A stretch of 12,982 nucleotides of DNA, from contig CAZHOV010000162.1 of assembly GCA_964534315.1 (NCBI GenBank), positions 1 to 12,982 on the forward strand, given 5' to 3'. This document shows positions 6,508 to 12,904 of the stretch, piece by piece. The notes under the pieces are model-generated. The model was not told the DNA's origin and ran no database searches. It was given only the letters and a program-made list of their open reading frames with translations. The position numbers and the translations under genes were made by a program. Source of the stretch: CAZHOV01 sp964534315 (GTDB lineage Bacteria > Bacteroidota > Bacteroidia > Chitinophagales > Saprospiraceae). Numbering within the stretch: the stretch's first letter is position 1; each line of letters opens with the position of its first letter.

Positions 6508-6523
6508 GGTATACTATTGGATA

Positions 6524-6587
6524 TTTCTCGCAGAGCCGCAGTGCTCGCAAAGAAAATCCTTTGCGAGCACTGCGGTTCTGCGAGAAA
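6524..6587. repeat. Near-perfect 29-bp inverted repeat between trkA and trkH
   Basis: Arms at 6524-6552 and 6559-6587 pair at 28 of 29 positions, with a 6-nt loop (AAAATC). The one mismatch is G-T on the plus strand and C-A in the trkA-trkH mRNA. The right arm ends one base before the trkA stop codon, so the hairpin starts right behind trkA. There is no T tract, so it is not a normal terminator. It may be an mRNA-stabilising or polarity element, or a REP-like repeat. Confidence 0.85.
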
Positions 6588-6588
6588 C

Positions 6589-7929
6589 TTATCTAAACAA
6601 TTTCTCTAATTTCCCGATCGCCTCCGGTAATGCAAAAACGATGACCTTGTCGCCTACCTGCAATTTAAAATTACCGTCGGGAATCAGGGATTTATCGCCC
6701 CGGATTACGCTACCAATCAGTGCTTTTTCCGGAAAATGCAGATCTTTTAACGGATGTTTGGTAACCCGGTTGTCCTTAACGATGACGAACTCGATAATCT
6801 CCGCATCAACACCGTGTAAGCTTGTCAGGGCTTCGATCTTTCCTTTTCGGACAAATCGGAAGATATTGTTGGCGGCGATCAATTTTTTATTGATGATCGT
6901 ATCTACGCCAATATTTCGGGAAATATGAGTATAATCGGTATTGTCAACCAAGGCAATCGTTTTACTTACGCCCATTTCTTCAGCCATCAGGCTCGTAATG
7001 ATATTCGTTTCTGAATTGGGTGTAACCGCTACAAAGGCATCCATATTGGGAAGCCCCTCCTCTTTCAACATCTCTACATTTCCGGGATCTGCTTTAATGA
7101 CCAGCGTGTTGTGCAAGCGCTCTACTAGTCGCTTACAAATGGCTTTTTCTTTCTCTACCAATGTTACATGGTATTGCTTTTCCAGCAACCGCGCAGCCCT
7201 GTAGCCCACACCCTGGCCTCCAATGACCATGACATGGCGCACTTTCTCTTGTGGCTTACCTACAATTGCCGTAACTTGTTCGATTTGATGCTTTTTGGTC
7301 AGGAAGTACACATGATCGCTTCGCCGAAGGATGGTATAACCTCTGGGAATAATGGTGTCATTCTTCCGCACAACAGCAATCAGGTTGAAGTCAACACCCT
7401 GATTGGCATTGGCAATTTCTTCGATCGACATATTGACAACGGGAGAATCGTCGTCGATAGCGATCCCGATCAACGATATTTTACCGTCTTCAAAATGAAA
7501 GATATCTGTCAAAGATATCTGATCGATCAATCGTACAATTTCTTGCGCAGCCAGTTGTTGAGGAGAAATAATACTGTCTACCCCCAGTTCTTTAAAATTT
7601 TCGCGCTGCTCTTCTTCGAGATATTCTTCGTTATTCACCCTGGCGATGGTCTGTTTAGCTCCTAACTTTTTGGCCAGAATAGCAGTGATCAGGTTATTTT
7701 TTTCAGAAGTAGTTACGGCTAACACAATACGCGCCTTGTGTACCTCCGCCTGCCGGAGAATACTGACAGAGGAGGAGTCGCCCCGCACGGTCATCACATC
7801 CAAATGGCTCTGGGCGTAATCCAGTACTTCCTGGTTAGTATCAATCAGGATGATATCCTGGTTTTCGTAGGTAAGCAATTTGGCGAGGTGGAAACCAATA
7901 TCTCCGGCCCCCGCAATTACAATTTTCAT
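6589..7929 (-). CDS. trkA: Trk system potassium transporter, regulatory subunit TrkA
   Basis: A cytosolic ring-forming regulator that binds NAD(H) or ATP/ADP and gates TrkH. The 446 residues give the standard double layout: RCK-N 1 (about 1-118) with GAGDIG at 7-12 and acidic D30 at the end of beta-2, RCK-C 1 (about 138-220), RCK-N 2 (about 231-348) with GGQGVG at 237-242, and RCK-C 2 (about 365-446). Both nucleotide-binding motifs are intact. This is the fused two-RCK form seen in proteobacterial-type TrkA, not the short KtrA form. It is the first gene of the trkA-trkH-mnmE cluster. A possible TATTTTTG -7 box lies at 8000-7993, about 65 nt before the ATG. Confidence 0.96.
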   Translation of the reverse strand: MKIVIAGAGDIGFHLAKLLTYENQDIILIDTNQEVLDYAQSHLDVMTVRGDSSSVSILRQAEVHKARIVLAVTTSEKNNLITAILAKKLGAKQTIARVNNEEYLEEEQRENFKELGVDSIISPQQLAAQEIVRLIDQISLTDIFHFEDGKISLIGIAIDDDSPVVNMSIEEIANANQGVDFNLIAVVRKNDTIIPRGYTILRRSDHVYFLTKKHQIEQVTAIVGKPQEKVRHVMVIGGQGVGYRAARLLEKQYHVTLVEKEKAICKRLVERLHNTLVIKADPGNVEMLKEEGLPNMDAFVAVTPNSETNIITSLMAEEMGVSKTIALVDNTDYTHISRNIGVDTIINKKLIAANNIFRFVRKGKIEALTSLHGVDAEIIEFVIVKDNRVTKHPLKDLHFPEKALIGSVIRGDKSLIPDGNFKLQVGDKVIVFALPEAIGKLEKLFR

Positions 7930-7980
7930 TTTATTCAGTTAAATTATCAGGCAAAAATGTTAATGATGAAACGCGATCAT

Positions 7981-8011
7981 TTTGCAAACAACCAAAAATA
8001 CACTTTCTTTG
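7981..8011 (+). promoter_or_regulatory. Likely promoter of the phosphatase gene
   Basis: TTTG at 7981-7984 and TTTCTTTG at 8004-8011 are 19 nt apart. This fits the Bacteroidota -33/-7 pattern TTTG-N19-TAnnTTTG with one mismatch. The start of transcription would be near 8017, giving a leader of about 28 nt before the ATG at 8045. Confidence 0.45.
7993..8000 (-). promoter_or_regulatory. Possible -7 box for the trkA-trkH-mnmE cluster
   Basis: On the minus strand this reads TATTTTTG, matching TAnnTTTG. No TTTG is seen at the expected -33 position, so support is weak. It overlaps the promoter of the divergent phosphatase gene, which would make the two promoters compete. Confidence 0.3.
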
Positions 8012-8044
8012 TTTTAATAGTCCTTCTCCACTAATAATTATTTT

Positions 8045-8500
8045 ATGAAGATTCTTATGGTTTGTTTAGGAAATATTTGTCGCTCTCCCCTTGCGGAAGG
8101 AATATTAAAAGAAAAAATAAAAGAGCGGGGATTAGACTGGACGGTAGATTCTGCCGGAACCGGCTCCTGGCATATCGGAGAGTTGCCTGACCCCCGGTCC
8201 ATACAAACCGCTAAAGCTTACGGAATTGATATTAGGGACCAACGTGCCCGCCAGTTTCAACCGGAGGACTTTGACAAATTCGACCGCATCTTTGCCATGG
8301 ATTCTTCCAACTACCAAAATATTCTGGCCCTTGCTAAATCCGAAGATCACAAAAAGAAGGTCGATCTCATCATGAACCTGGTTACCCCTAACCATAACAT
8401 CAACGTCCCCGACCCCTACTGGGATGATGACGGTTTTGAAAATGTCTACCAAATGCTGGAGGATGCTTGTGATCAATTAATAATGAGCAATGAAGAATGA
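8045..8500 (+). CDS. Low-molecular-weight protein tyrosine phosphatase
   Basis: A cytosolic cysteine-based phosphatase that removes phosphate from phosphotyrosine (and possibly from phosphoarginine, as in some bacterial members). The 151 residues are normal. The active-site P-loop CLGNICRS is at 7-14, with nucleophile C7, C12 and R13. The general acid lies in DPYW at 123-126 (D123). The DSAGTGSWHIGELPDPRS stretch at about 35-52 is typical of the family. It is transcribed away from trkA with 115 nt between the two starts. The last residues (MSNEE) and the stop codon fall inside a heptamer repeat (8482-8516), so the tail is repeat-derived. Substrates unknown. Confidence 0.95.
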   Translation: MKILMVCLGNICRSPLAEGILKEKIKERGLDWTVDSAGTGSWHIGELPDPRSIQTAKAYGIDIRDQRARQFQPEDFDKFDRIFAMDSSNYQNILALAKSEDHKKKVDLIMNLVTPNHNINVPDPYWDDDGFENVYQMLEDACDQLIMSNEE

Positions 8501-8516
8501 GCAATGAAGAATGAAG
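8482..8516 (+). repeat. Heptamer array at the 3' end of the phosphatase gene
   Basis: Five contiguous 7-mers: AATGAGC, AATGAAG, AATGAGC, AATGAAG, AATGAAG. The first 14 nt are perfectly repeated (8482-8495 and 8496-8509). The TGA stop at 8498-8500 lies inside the third unit. Confidence 0.75.
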
Positions 8517-8577
8517 GCTATCACCAGCTAAGGCTTGGCCGAAAATGAAAGCTACCTGGCAAGAATACAATTATCAA

Positions 8578-8597
8578 CCCACCATTTCAATGGTGGG
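8578..8597. repeat. Short hairpin downstream of the phosphatase gene
   Basis: CCCACCAT (8578-8585) and ATGGTGGG (8590-8597) pair perfectly over 8 bp around a TTCA loop. No T tract follows, so a classical terminator is unlikely. The 251-nt gap between the convergent genes holds this hairpin, two heptamer arrays, and a second hairpin. Confidence 0.4.
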
Positions 8598-8703
8598 GCA
8601 AACCAAATGAAATTTTCGTGACTACGTCACTACTGGAATACGCTAAGGCCTTTGATTTCCAAATCTTTACAGAAAAAAGGTAGATATTAGAATGAATTTA
8701 ATG

Positions 8704-8726
8704 AATGAAAATCGAAGATTTTCATT
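8704..8726. terminator. Hairpin between convergent genes, possible weak terminator
   Basis: AATGAAAATC (8704-8713) and GATTTTCATT (8717-8726) form a perfect 10-bp stem with a 3-nt loop. It lies beyond the ends of both converging genes. The stem is A/T-rich and no clean T run follows on either strand, so terminator activity is doubtful. Confidence 0.3.
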
Positions 8727-8750
8727 GCACATTGCACATTGCACATTGCA
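8723..8750 (-). repeat. Perfect 4 x 7-bp array after the stop codon of the membrane protein gene
   Basis: CATTGCA is repeated four times without change on the plus strand. On the minus strand, the sense strand of the adjacent gene, this is TGCAATG, i.e. phase AATGTGC, one base from the AATGAGC unit at the end of the phosphatase gene. It starts 1 nt after the minus-strand stop codon at 8754-8752. Confidence 0.85.
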
Positions 8751-8751
8751 A

Positions 8752-10053
8752 TCACTCTTTCCAAAAAGGGATAATCGCTAAATCACGGTACTCAGAAGAT
8801 TCTTTTCGGCGCACTTTGAGAAGGTGTTTACCTCGGGGAAATGACTCGACATCAATTACTCCTAAAAAGCCGGATTCGCCTGATTGGGGATGTTGGTAAA
8901 AGTTGAAATCTACGTTTTGTAGTAGCGAATCGTTGAGGTGTATTTGATAATAGTCCTGGATACAGGGCATAATAATACCGGCAAGAGAATCGCTGCGTAC
9001 AAATTCATCTGATGGATTTAACCTTTTGAATCCATTTATGAATTCGTGTTCGATGGCGGGTTTAGCTGTTTCTTTCAGCCTTTTACAATTTCGTAGCAAT
9101 GGAAAATTTTCCAGCTTGGGATTAAAGCCGATAAATACTTCCAGGAAACCATTTCTAATAAATTTTGAAGGTAGGCTAACCTCTCTATCTAAATAATCCC
9201 AATTTTTTACCTGATCGTCATAATTAACAAAGCTTACCGTATAACTAGGGGCATACTTAGGAAAATATAATCCTCCATTTAAATTTAATCCGGCGATCCC
9301 GAGAATGATCAAGAGATAAGGAATGAACAGCCACCCAATCCGCTGGCCAAATTTATTATCAATCAGGTTATAATAGAGGGGACGAAAAAAGAAAGATAGC
9401 GTAATCCAACTCATCAAGCGATAAATGGGATAATAGACTCTGGCCACCCATTTATTTTTCTTTAATAGCCCTTGCGTGATAAAGTCAAACATGTAAATTC
9501 CTCCAAAAGCTATAATACCTATTGATAAATAGGGCACCATATCGTCCAAGAAAGTGTACCTCAGTAAATTGACGGCAAAGACCGCCAAGGCAAAAAAACC
9601 TACCTGAAGGAGGGGCAAGGTGATCAGAAAGGTAAAAGCAAAGGTGACGCTACAGATTTGCTCAATCTTTTCAATATAGTTATCAAAATCGCCCACCCTT
9701 TTATGTAAAAAATTTGAAAACTTAGAGGTGTAGTTTAAGGAATCAATATCTACCTGGCCGGAAACGTATCTTAGGCCAATAGCGCTTATCCAAACGGCTC
9801 GAAGCAAGATATGGAATATCAGATTGATAAGCATGATGACAAGGGCAAGCAAAATGATTATCAGGAAAATATAACTGATAATCCCGTAAATGCTTTCATA
9901 AGTATGTCCAAAAACAAAAACCTGTGACCTTACATAGGGAATGGCATTTACTAAAAGAAAAACAGTGAATCCCGAAATCAACAGCTCTAATTCCCAGCTT
10001 TCTTGCTGAAGCCGGTCGAGCCAGGATTTGAGCTTATTATTGGGCTTTTCCAT
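8752..10053 (-). CDS. Unrecognised multi-pass membrane protein with a C-terminal soluble domain
   Basis: 433 residues, family not recognised. After a short charged N-terminus, hydrophobic segments lie at about 22-42, 57-84, 136-164, 173-196, 213-228 and 239-257, which suggests about six membrane helices. An amphipathic, charged loop of about 40 residues (95-133) separates the second and third. From about 258 to the end the protein is soluble, rich in Phe, Asn and Asp, with repeated beta-strand-like segments and a final strand GKHLLKVRRKESSEYRDLAIIPFWKE-like region at about 409-433, suggesting an extracytoplasmic beta domain. No catalytic motif is visible. It starts 31 nt after dapA on the same strand, so it is probably the last gene of the accA cluster. 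The 3' end is followed at once by a heptamer array. Confidence 0.8.
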   Translation of the reverse strand: MEKPNNKLKSWLDRLQQESWELELLISGFTVFLLVNAIPYVRSQVFVFGHTYESIYGIISYIFLIIILLALVIMLINLIFHILLRAVWISAIGLRYVSGQVDIDSLNYTSKFSNFLHKRVGDFDNYIEKIEQICSVTFAFTFLITLPLLQVGFFALAVFAVNLLRYTFLDDMVPYLSIGIIAFGGIYMFDFITQGLLKKNKWVARVYYPIYRLMSWITLSFFFRPLYYNLIDNKFGQRIGWLFIPYLLIILGIAGLNLNGGLYFPKYAPSYTVSFVNYDDQVKNWDYLDREVSLPSKFIRNGFLEVFIGFNPKLENFPLLRNCKRLKETAKPAIEHEFINGFKRLNPSDEFVRSDSLAGIIMPCIQDYYQIHLNDSLLQNVDFNFYQHPQSGESGFLGVIDVESFPRGKHLLKVRRKESSEYRDLAIIPFWKE

Positions 10054-10084
10054 TTTGATGATTTCTCACAAAGGTCAGGAGTAA

Positions 10085-10969
10085 TTATAACAGATCGTTT
10101 ATGGACTCTTTTAGTCTTTTCAGATTTTTAGAGGTCATTGGTACCAGAGGTAAGCGTACTTCTGTAGAACAGATATTCATCATGTTTAAGACCGATTTGA
10201 TGCCTGCCGGATTACCATCAATATATAGCCAGGGGTGCACATCGAGCAGCTGGTCGTTCAACCGTTTAGCTTGTGGTAAATCGCCCGCCAAAGCTGCCCG
10301 GATCATATTGGAAAATATTCCGGGAAAAGCGTTTCCGATTACAGAGATCAGGCCATCGCCTCCGCAAGTGACCAGTGGCAGCGCGGTTGGGTCATCACCA
10401 GAAAGGACCAGGAAACCTTTAGGCCGGTCTTTGAGGATCTTCATGACTTGGGGAAGATTACCGGAAGCTTCCTTTACAGCAATAAACTTTTTACTGGCAT
10501 GGGCTAGTTTGAGCGTGGTTTCAGCCTTTATATTTTTGGATGTTCTGCCGGGCACATTATAGATGATGACGGGAAGGGGAGAAACCTTTTCGATCGCCAT
10601 ATAATGTTCGTAGATACCTCGCTGGGTGGGCTTGTTATAGGCCGGGCCGCTAGACATGATCGCGTCGATACCGTCAAAATTGAATCCTTCTATGCGGCGA
10701 ATAATAGCGGCAGTGTCGTTACCTCCAAAGATTCCTGCCACAATTGGCAATCGTCTATTATTAACCTTGATGGTAAAATCCAATACTTCCCGGCATTCTT
10801 CTGTGGTGAGGGTAACGGCTTCGCCCGTAGTGCCCAGGGAAACCAGGAATTCCACGCCCCCCTCAATCACATGCTCGATCACTTTTTCTAGCGCGGGATA
10901 ATCCACCTTTCCATCTTTTAAGGGGGTGACCAGGGCTACTCCTGTACCTCTAAACCGCTTTTGCTCCAT
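10085..10969 (-). CDS. dapA: 4-hydroxy-tetrahydrodipicolinate synthase
   Basis: Condenses pyruvate with L-aspartate semialdehyde in the first committed step to diaminopimelate and lysine, supplying peptidoglycan as well. The 294-residue TIM-barrel protein is full length. The Schiff-base lysine is K166 in FIAVKEASG. Other family residues are T47 and T48 in GTTGE (46-50), Y111, Y137 in YNVPGRT (137-143) and R142. SGDD at 190-193 and GGDGLISV at 203-210 are also typical. The intact DapA set and GTTGE motif favour DapA over related lyases such as NanA or KDG aldolases. The start overlaps the end of the DUF6913-like gene by 20 nt, so translation is probably coupled. Confidence 0.95.
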   Translation of the reverse strand: MEQKRFRGTGVALVTPLKDGKVDYPALEKVIEHVIEGGVEFLVSLGTTGEAVTLTTEECREVLDFTIKVNNRRLPIVAGIFGGNDTAAIIRRIEGFNFDGIDAIMSSGPAYNKPTQRGIYEHYMAIEKVSPLPVIIYNVPGRTSKNIKAETTLKLAHASKKFIAVKEASGNLPQVMKILKDRPKGFLVLSGDDPTALPLVTCGGDGLISVIGNAFPGIFSNMIRAALAGDLPQAKRLNDQLLDVHPWLYIDGNPAGIKSVLNMMNICSTEVRLPLVPMTSKNLKRLKESINDLL

Positions 10970-11501
10970 GAGAAGTTGAATTGTTTTGAATAAAAGTCAA
11001 AAAGTGCTCCATTTGTTTAATAAAATGTGAAATGCCCAGGCTGGGATCGGTATCGATCATCATGTCAAAGCAGTAGGTTTTATCGTGAACAGGACCTACT
11101 TTCATAGTTGCCTGGCTGAGGGCCGCTATGTATTCGAGGGGTAGATTCAGGTTGGAGGAAAGGCAGAAAAGCAGATCGAAATCTGTTTCGATAAAGCGGT
11201 TTACTTCTTTTCCGTTGGGTATCTTTATCCAATTGACCCGCTTTTTATTAAAACAGTCAAAAGGAAAATTAGAGCAATCTTGTTTTTCATCGAGGTATCC
11301 CAAAACGACTACGCTTTTTTTCTTTTTCCGAAGTTTATCTGCATAATTCATCACGATTTTGCGGTCATCCAGATTACTGGCATTAAAGAGGATACCGATA
11401 CTTTTGGCGGTTTGGAGGTTATTTGCTCCGGTTTTTCGCTTTAGCGAACGGAGTTTCTTGTTTAGGAAGAACTGGTGAAGACGAACCAGAAGTTTATTCA
11501 T
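10950..11501 (-). CDS. DUF6913-like protein of unknown function
   Basis: 183 residues with a basic N-terminal helix (LVRLHQFFLNKKLRSLKRK) and an alpha/beta core: strands SIGILFN at about 34-40, SVVVLGYLD at 63-71 and DLLFCLS at 108-114, each followed by a helix. The segment MKVGPVHDKTYCFDMMIDTD (about 133-152) resembles the conserved region of the Bacteroidota family DUF6913, which I recall as often beside dapA. No catalytic motif is evident. It starts 25 nt after accA and overlaps dapA by 20 nt, so it is embedded in a biosynthetic operon. The function is unknown, the family call is from memory. Confidence 0.75.
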   Translation of the reverse strand: MNKLLVRLHQFFLNKKLRSLKRKTGANNLQTAKSIGILFNASNLDDRKIVMNYADKLRKKKKSVVVLGYLDEKQDCSNFPFDCFNKKRVNWIKIPNGKEVNRFIETDFDLLFCLSSNLNLPLEYIAALSQATMKVGPVHDKTYCFDMMIDTDPSLGISHFIKQMEHFLTFIQNNSTSHGAKAV

Positions 11502-11526
11502 TATTAAAGGTTTTGGAACAAAAGAA

Positions 11527-12495
11527 TTACTGCTCTACGTGTTCATTCACGGCAAAGTGGCCCATATTACGATATTTTTCGATCCGGGCTTCGATTAATT
11601 GTTCGGGGGTAAGTTCTTGCAATTCGGCGATAGCTTTTTTGATATTTCGTTTTAGCAATTTAGCCATTTCTTCGGGGTTGGTATGGGCACCGCCAGCCGG
11701 TTCTTTGATGATATCGTCGATAAGACCGAATTCGTGCATGTGATCAGCAGTCAGTTTAAGCGCTTCGGCCGCTTGTTCTTTATAATCCCAGCTATGCCAG
11801 AGGATAGACGAGCACGATTCGGGAGAGATGACCGAGTACCAGGTATTTTCGAGCATATAGACGCGGTCGCCCAGTCCGATGCCGATAGCACCGCCGGAGG
11901 CACCTTCACCAATTACGGTACAGATGATCGGCACTTTAAGCTGAGCCATTTCGAAGAGGTTTCGGGCAATGGCTTCAGCCTGTCCGCGTTCTTCCGCTTC
12001 GATGCCAGGATAGGCGCCCGGCGTATCAATGAGGCAGACGATGGGGAAGTTGAAGCGTTCCGCCATTTTCATGAGGCGTAGGGCTTTGCGATAGCCTTCC
12101 GGGTTGGCCATTCCGAAGTTGCGGTATTGGCGCATTTTGGTGGTTTCTCCCTTTTGATGCCCGATGATCATGACGGTTTGGCCATCGAGGCTACCGATCC
12201 CGCCGACGATCGCTTTATCATCTTTGTAGTAGCGGTCACCGTGGAGTTCGATAAACTTCTTACACATTTGTTCTACATAATAAAGCGTGTAGGGGCGTTC
12301 CGGATGTCTGGACAGCTGTACCCGTTGCCAGCCTGTGAGGCTGCTATAGATTTCTTTCTTTTTATTTTTGAGTTTAAGCTCGAGCGTTTTGATCATATCG
12401 GACACGTCGATATCGCTTTCCTCGCCAACTTGTTTAATTTTATTCAGTTGTTCGTATAGATTTTCTATAGGCTTTTCAAACTCCAGGAATATCAT
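11527..12495 (-). CDS. accA: Acetyl-CoA carboxylase carboxyltransferase subunit alpha
   Basis: With AccD it forms the carboxyltransferase that moves the carboxyl group from biotin-BCCP to acetyl-CoA, giving malonyl-CoA for fatty acid synthesis. At 322 residues it is full length. The N-terminal helix (about 1-50) is followed by the family block LSRHPERPYTLYYV (61-74), HGDR at 85-88, the crotonase-fold segment with DTPGAYPGIEAEERGQ (157-172), and GEGASGGAIGIG at 196-207, whose backbone forms an oxyanion hole. ISPESCSSILW (223-233) is also characteristic. accD is not in the window. It is the first gene of a minus-strand cluster with the DUF6913-like gene, dapA and the membrane protein. The ATG at 12495 fits the usual N-terminus. 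Confidence 0.97.
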   Translation of the reverse strand: MIFLEFEKPIENLYEQLNKIKQVGEESDIDVSDMIKTLELKLKNKKKEIYSSLTGWQRVQLSRHPERPYTLYYVEQMCKKFIELHGDRYYKDDKAIVGGIGSLDGQTVMIIGHQKGETTKMRQYRNFGMANPEGYRKALRLMKMAERFNFPIVCLIDTPGAYPGIEAEERGQAEAIARNLFEMAQLKVPIICTVIGEGASGGAIGIGLGDRVYMLENTWYSVISPESCSSILWHSWDYKEQAAEALKLTADHMHEFGLIDDIIKEPAGGAHTNPEEMAKLLKRNIKKAIAELQELTPEQLIEARIEKYRNMGHFAVNEHVEQ

Positions 12496-12512
12496 AGGTC
12501 ACTATTTTCGGT

Positions 12513-12537
12513 TCTCAGCCCCCAGTGGGAGCTAAGA
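12513..12537 (-). promoter_or_regulatory. Hairpin in the accA leader
   Basis: In the accA mRNA sense the arms TCTTAGCTCCC and GGGGGCTGAGA pair over 11 bp with two U-G wobbles and a 3-nt loop (ACT). On the opposite strand the same two pairs are C-A mismatches, so the structure is complete only in accA mRNA. It lies 17 nt upstream of the ATG at 12495. Confidence 0.45.
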
Positions 12538-12575
12538 GGGATGAACAAATGGCTTATTTGGTATTTAGAGTGCTA

Positions 12576-12608
12576 CAAAATTAGTAATCTGAATGAAGTT
12601 AGTACCAA
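12576..12608 (-). promoter_or_regulatory. Possible accA promoter
   Basis: On the minus strand TAATTTTG (12583-12576) matches TAnnTTTG, with TTG at 12608-12606 about 22 nt upstream. The expected start near 12570 would give a leader of about 75 nt that contains the hairpin at 12513-12537. The spacing is slightly long. Confidence 0.4.
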
Positions 12609-12644
12609 GAAAGTAAATTTTTTTCATTTTTTTTGAAAAAAAAA

Positions 12645-12675
12645 TTGCCTCAATCGAAAAAGCCGTTTATCTTTG
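12645..12675 (+). promoter_or_regulatory. Strong plus-strand promoter pointing into the octamer array
   Basis: TTG at 12645-12647 and TATCTTTG at 12668-12675 are separated by 20 nt, a close match to the Bacteroidota consensus. An A/T-rich tract precedes it. Transcription would start near 12681, a few bases before the repeat array at 12689, and run into the gap towards the tRNA-like sequence. Confidence 0.6.
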
Positions 12676-12688
12676 CACTCGCTTCGGT

Positions 12689-12858
12689 GGAATGTAGGAA
12701 TGTAGGAATGTAGGAATGTAGGAATGTAGGAATGTAGGAATGTAGGAATGTNNNNNNNNNNNNNNNNNNNNNNNNNNNNNNNNNNNNNNNNNNNNNNNNN
12801 NNNNNNNNNNNNNNNNNNNNNNNNNNNNNNNNNNNNNNNNNNNNNNNNNNNAGGAATG
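12689..12858. repeat. Octamer tandem array (GGAATGTA)n interrupted by the assembly gap
   Basis: Nearly eight perfect copies of an 8-mer fill 12689-12751 up to the run of Ns, and the same phase resumes as AGGAATG right after it (12852-12858). The array therefore probably spans the gap and its true length is unknown. Confidence 0.85.
12752..12851. other. Assembly gap (100 N)
   Basis: Exactly 100 Ns, a conventional placeholder length for a gap of unknown size. It lies inside a perfect tandem repeat, the likely cause of the break. Confidence 0.95.
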
Positions 12859-12862
12859 AGAA

Positions 12863-12882
12863 AGTTCAATAGAGATTGAACT
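12863..12882. repeat. Small hairpin after the gap
   Basis: AGTTCAAT (12863-12870) and ATTGAACT (12875-12882) pair perfectly over 8 bp with an AGAG loop. No T tract follows. Confidence 0.35.
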
Positions 12883-12904
12883 AAAATTTCAAAAATAGTA
12901 TTAA

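Noticed and set aside
7168..7665. Plus-strand open frame of 165 codons
   Set aside because: It is antisense to trkA, whose two nucleotide-binding motifs are intact. It is a shadow frame.
8622..8634. Palindrome GTGACTACGTCAC
   Set aside because: Only 5-bp arms, one occurrence, no promoter beside it. Expected by chance.
8548..8682. Plus-strand open stretch ending in SLLEYAKAFDFQIFTEKR, after the phosphatase gene
   Set aside because: About 45 codons, protein-like in the last third, but no start codon and no recognisable family. It could be a gene relic, but chance is as likely.
12624..12869. Minus-strand open frame across the gap with repeated IPTFLHSY
   Set aside because: It is the translation of the octamer repeat and of Ns, not a gene.
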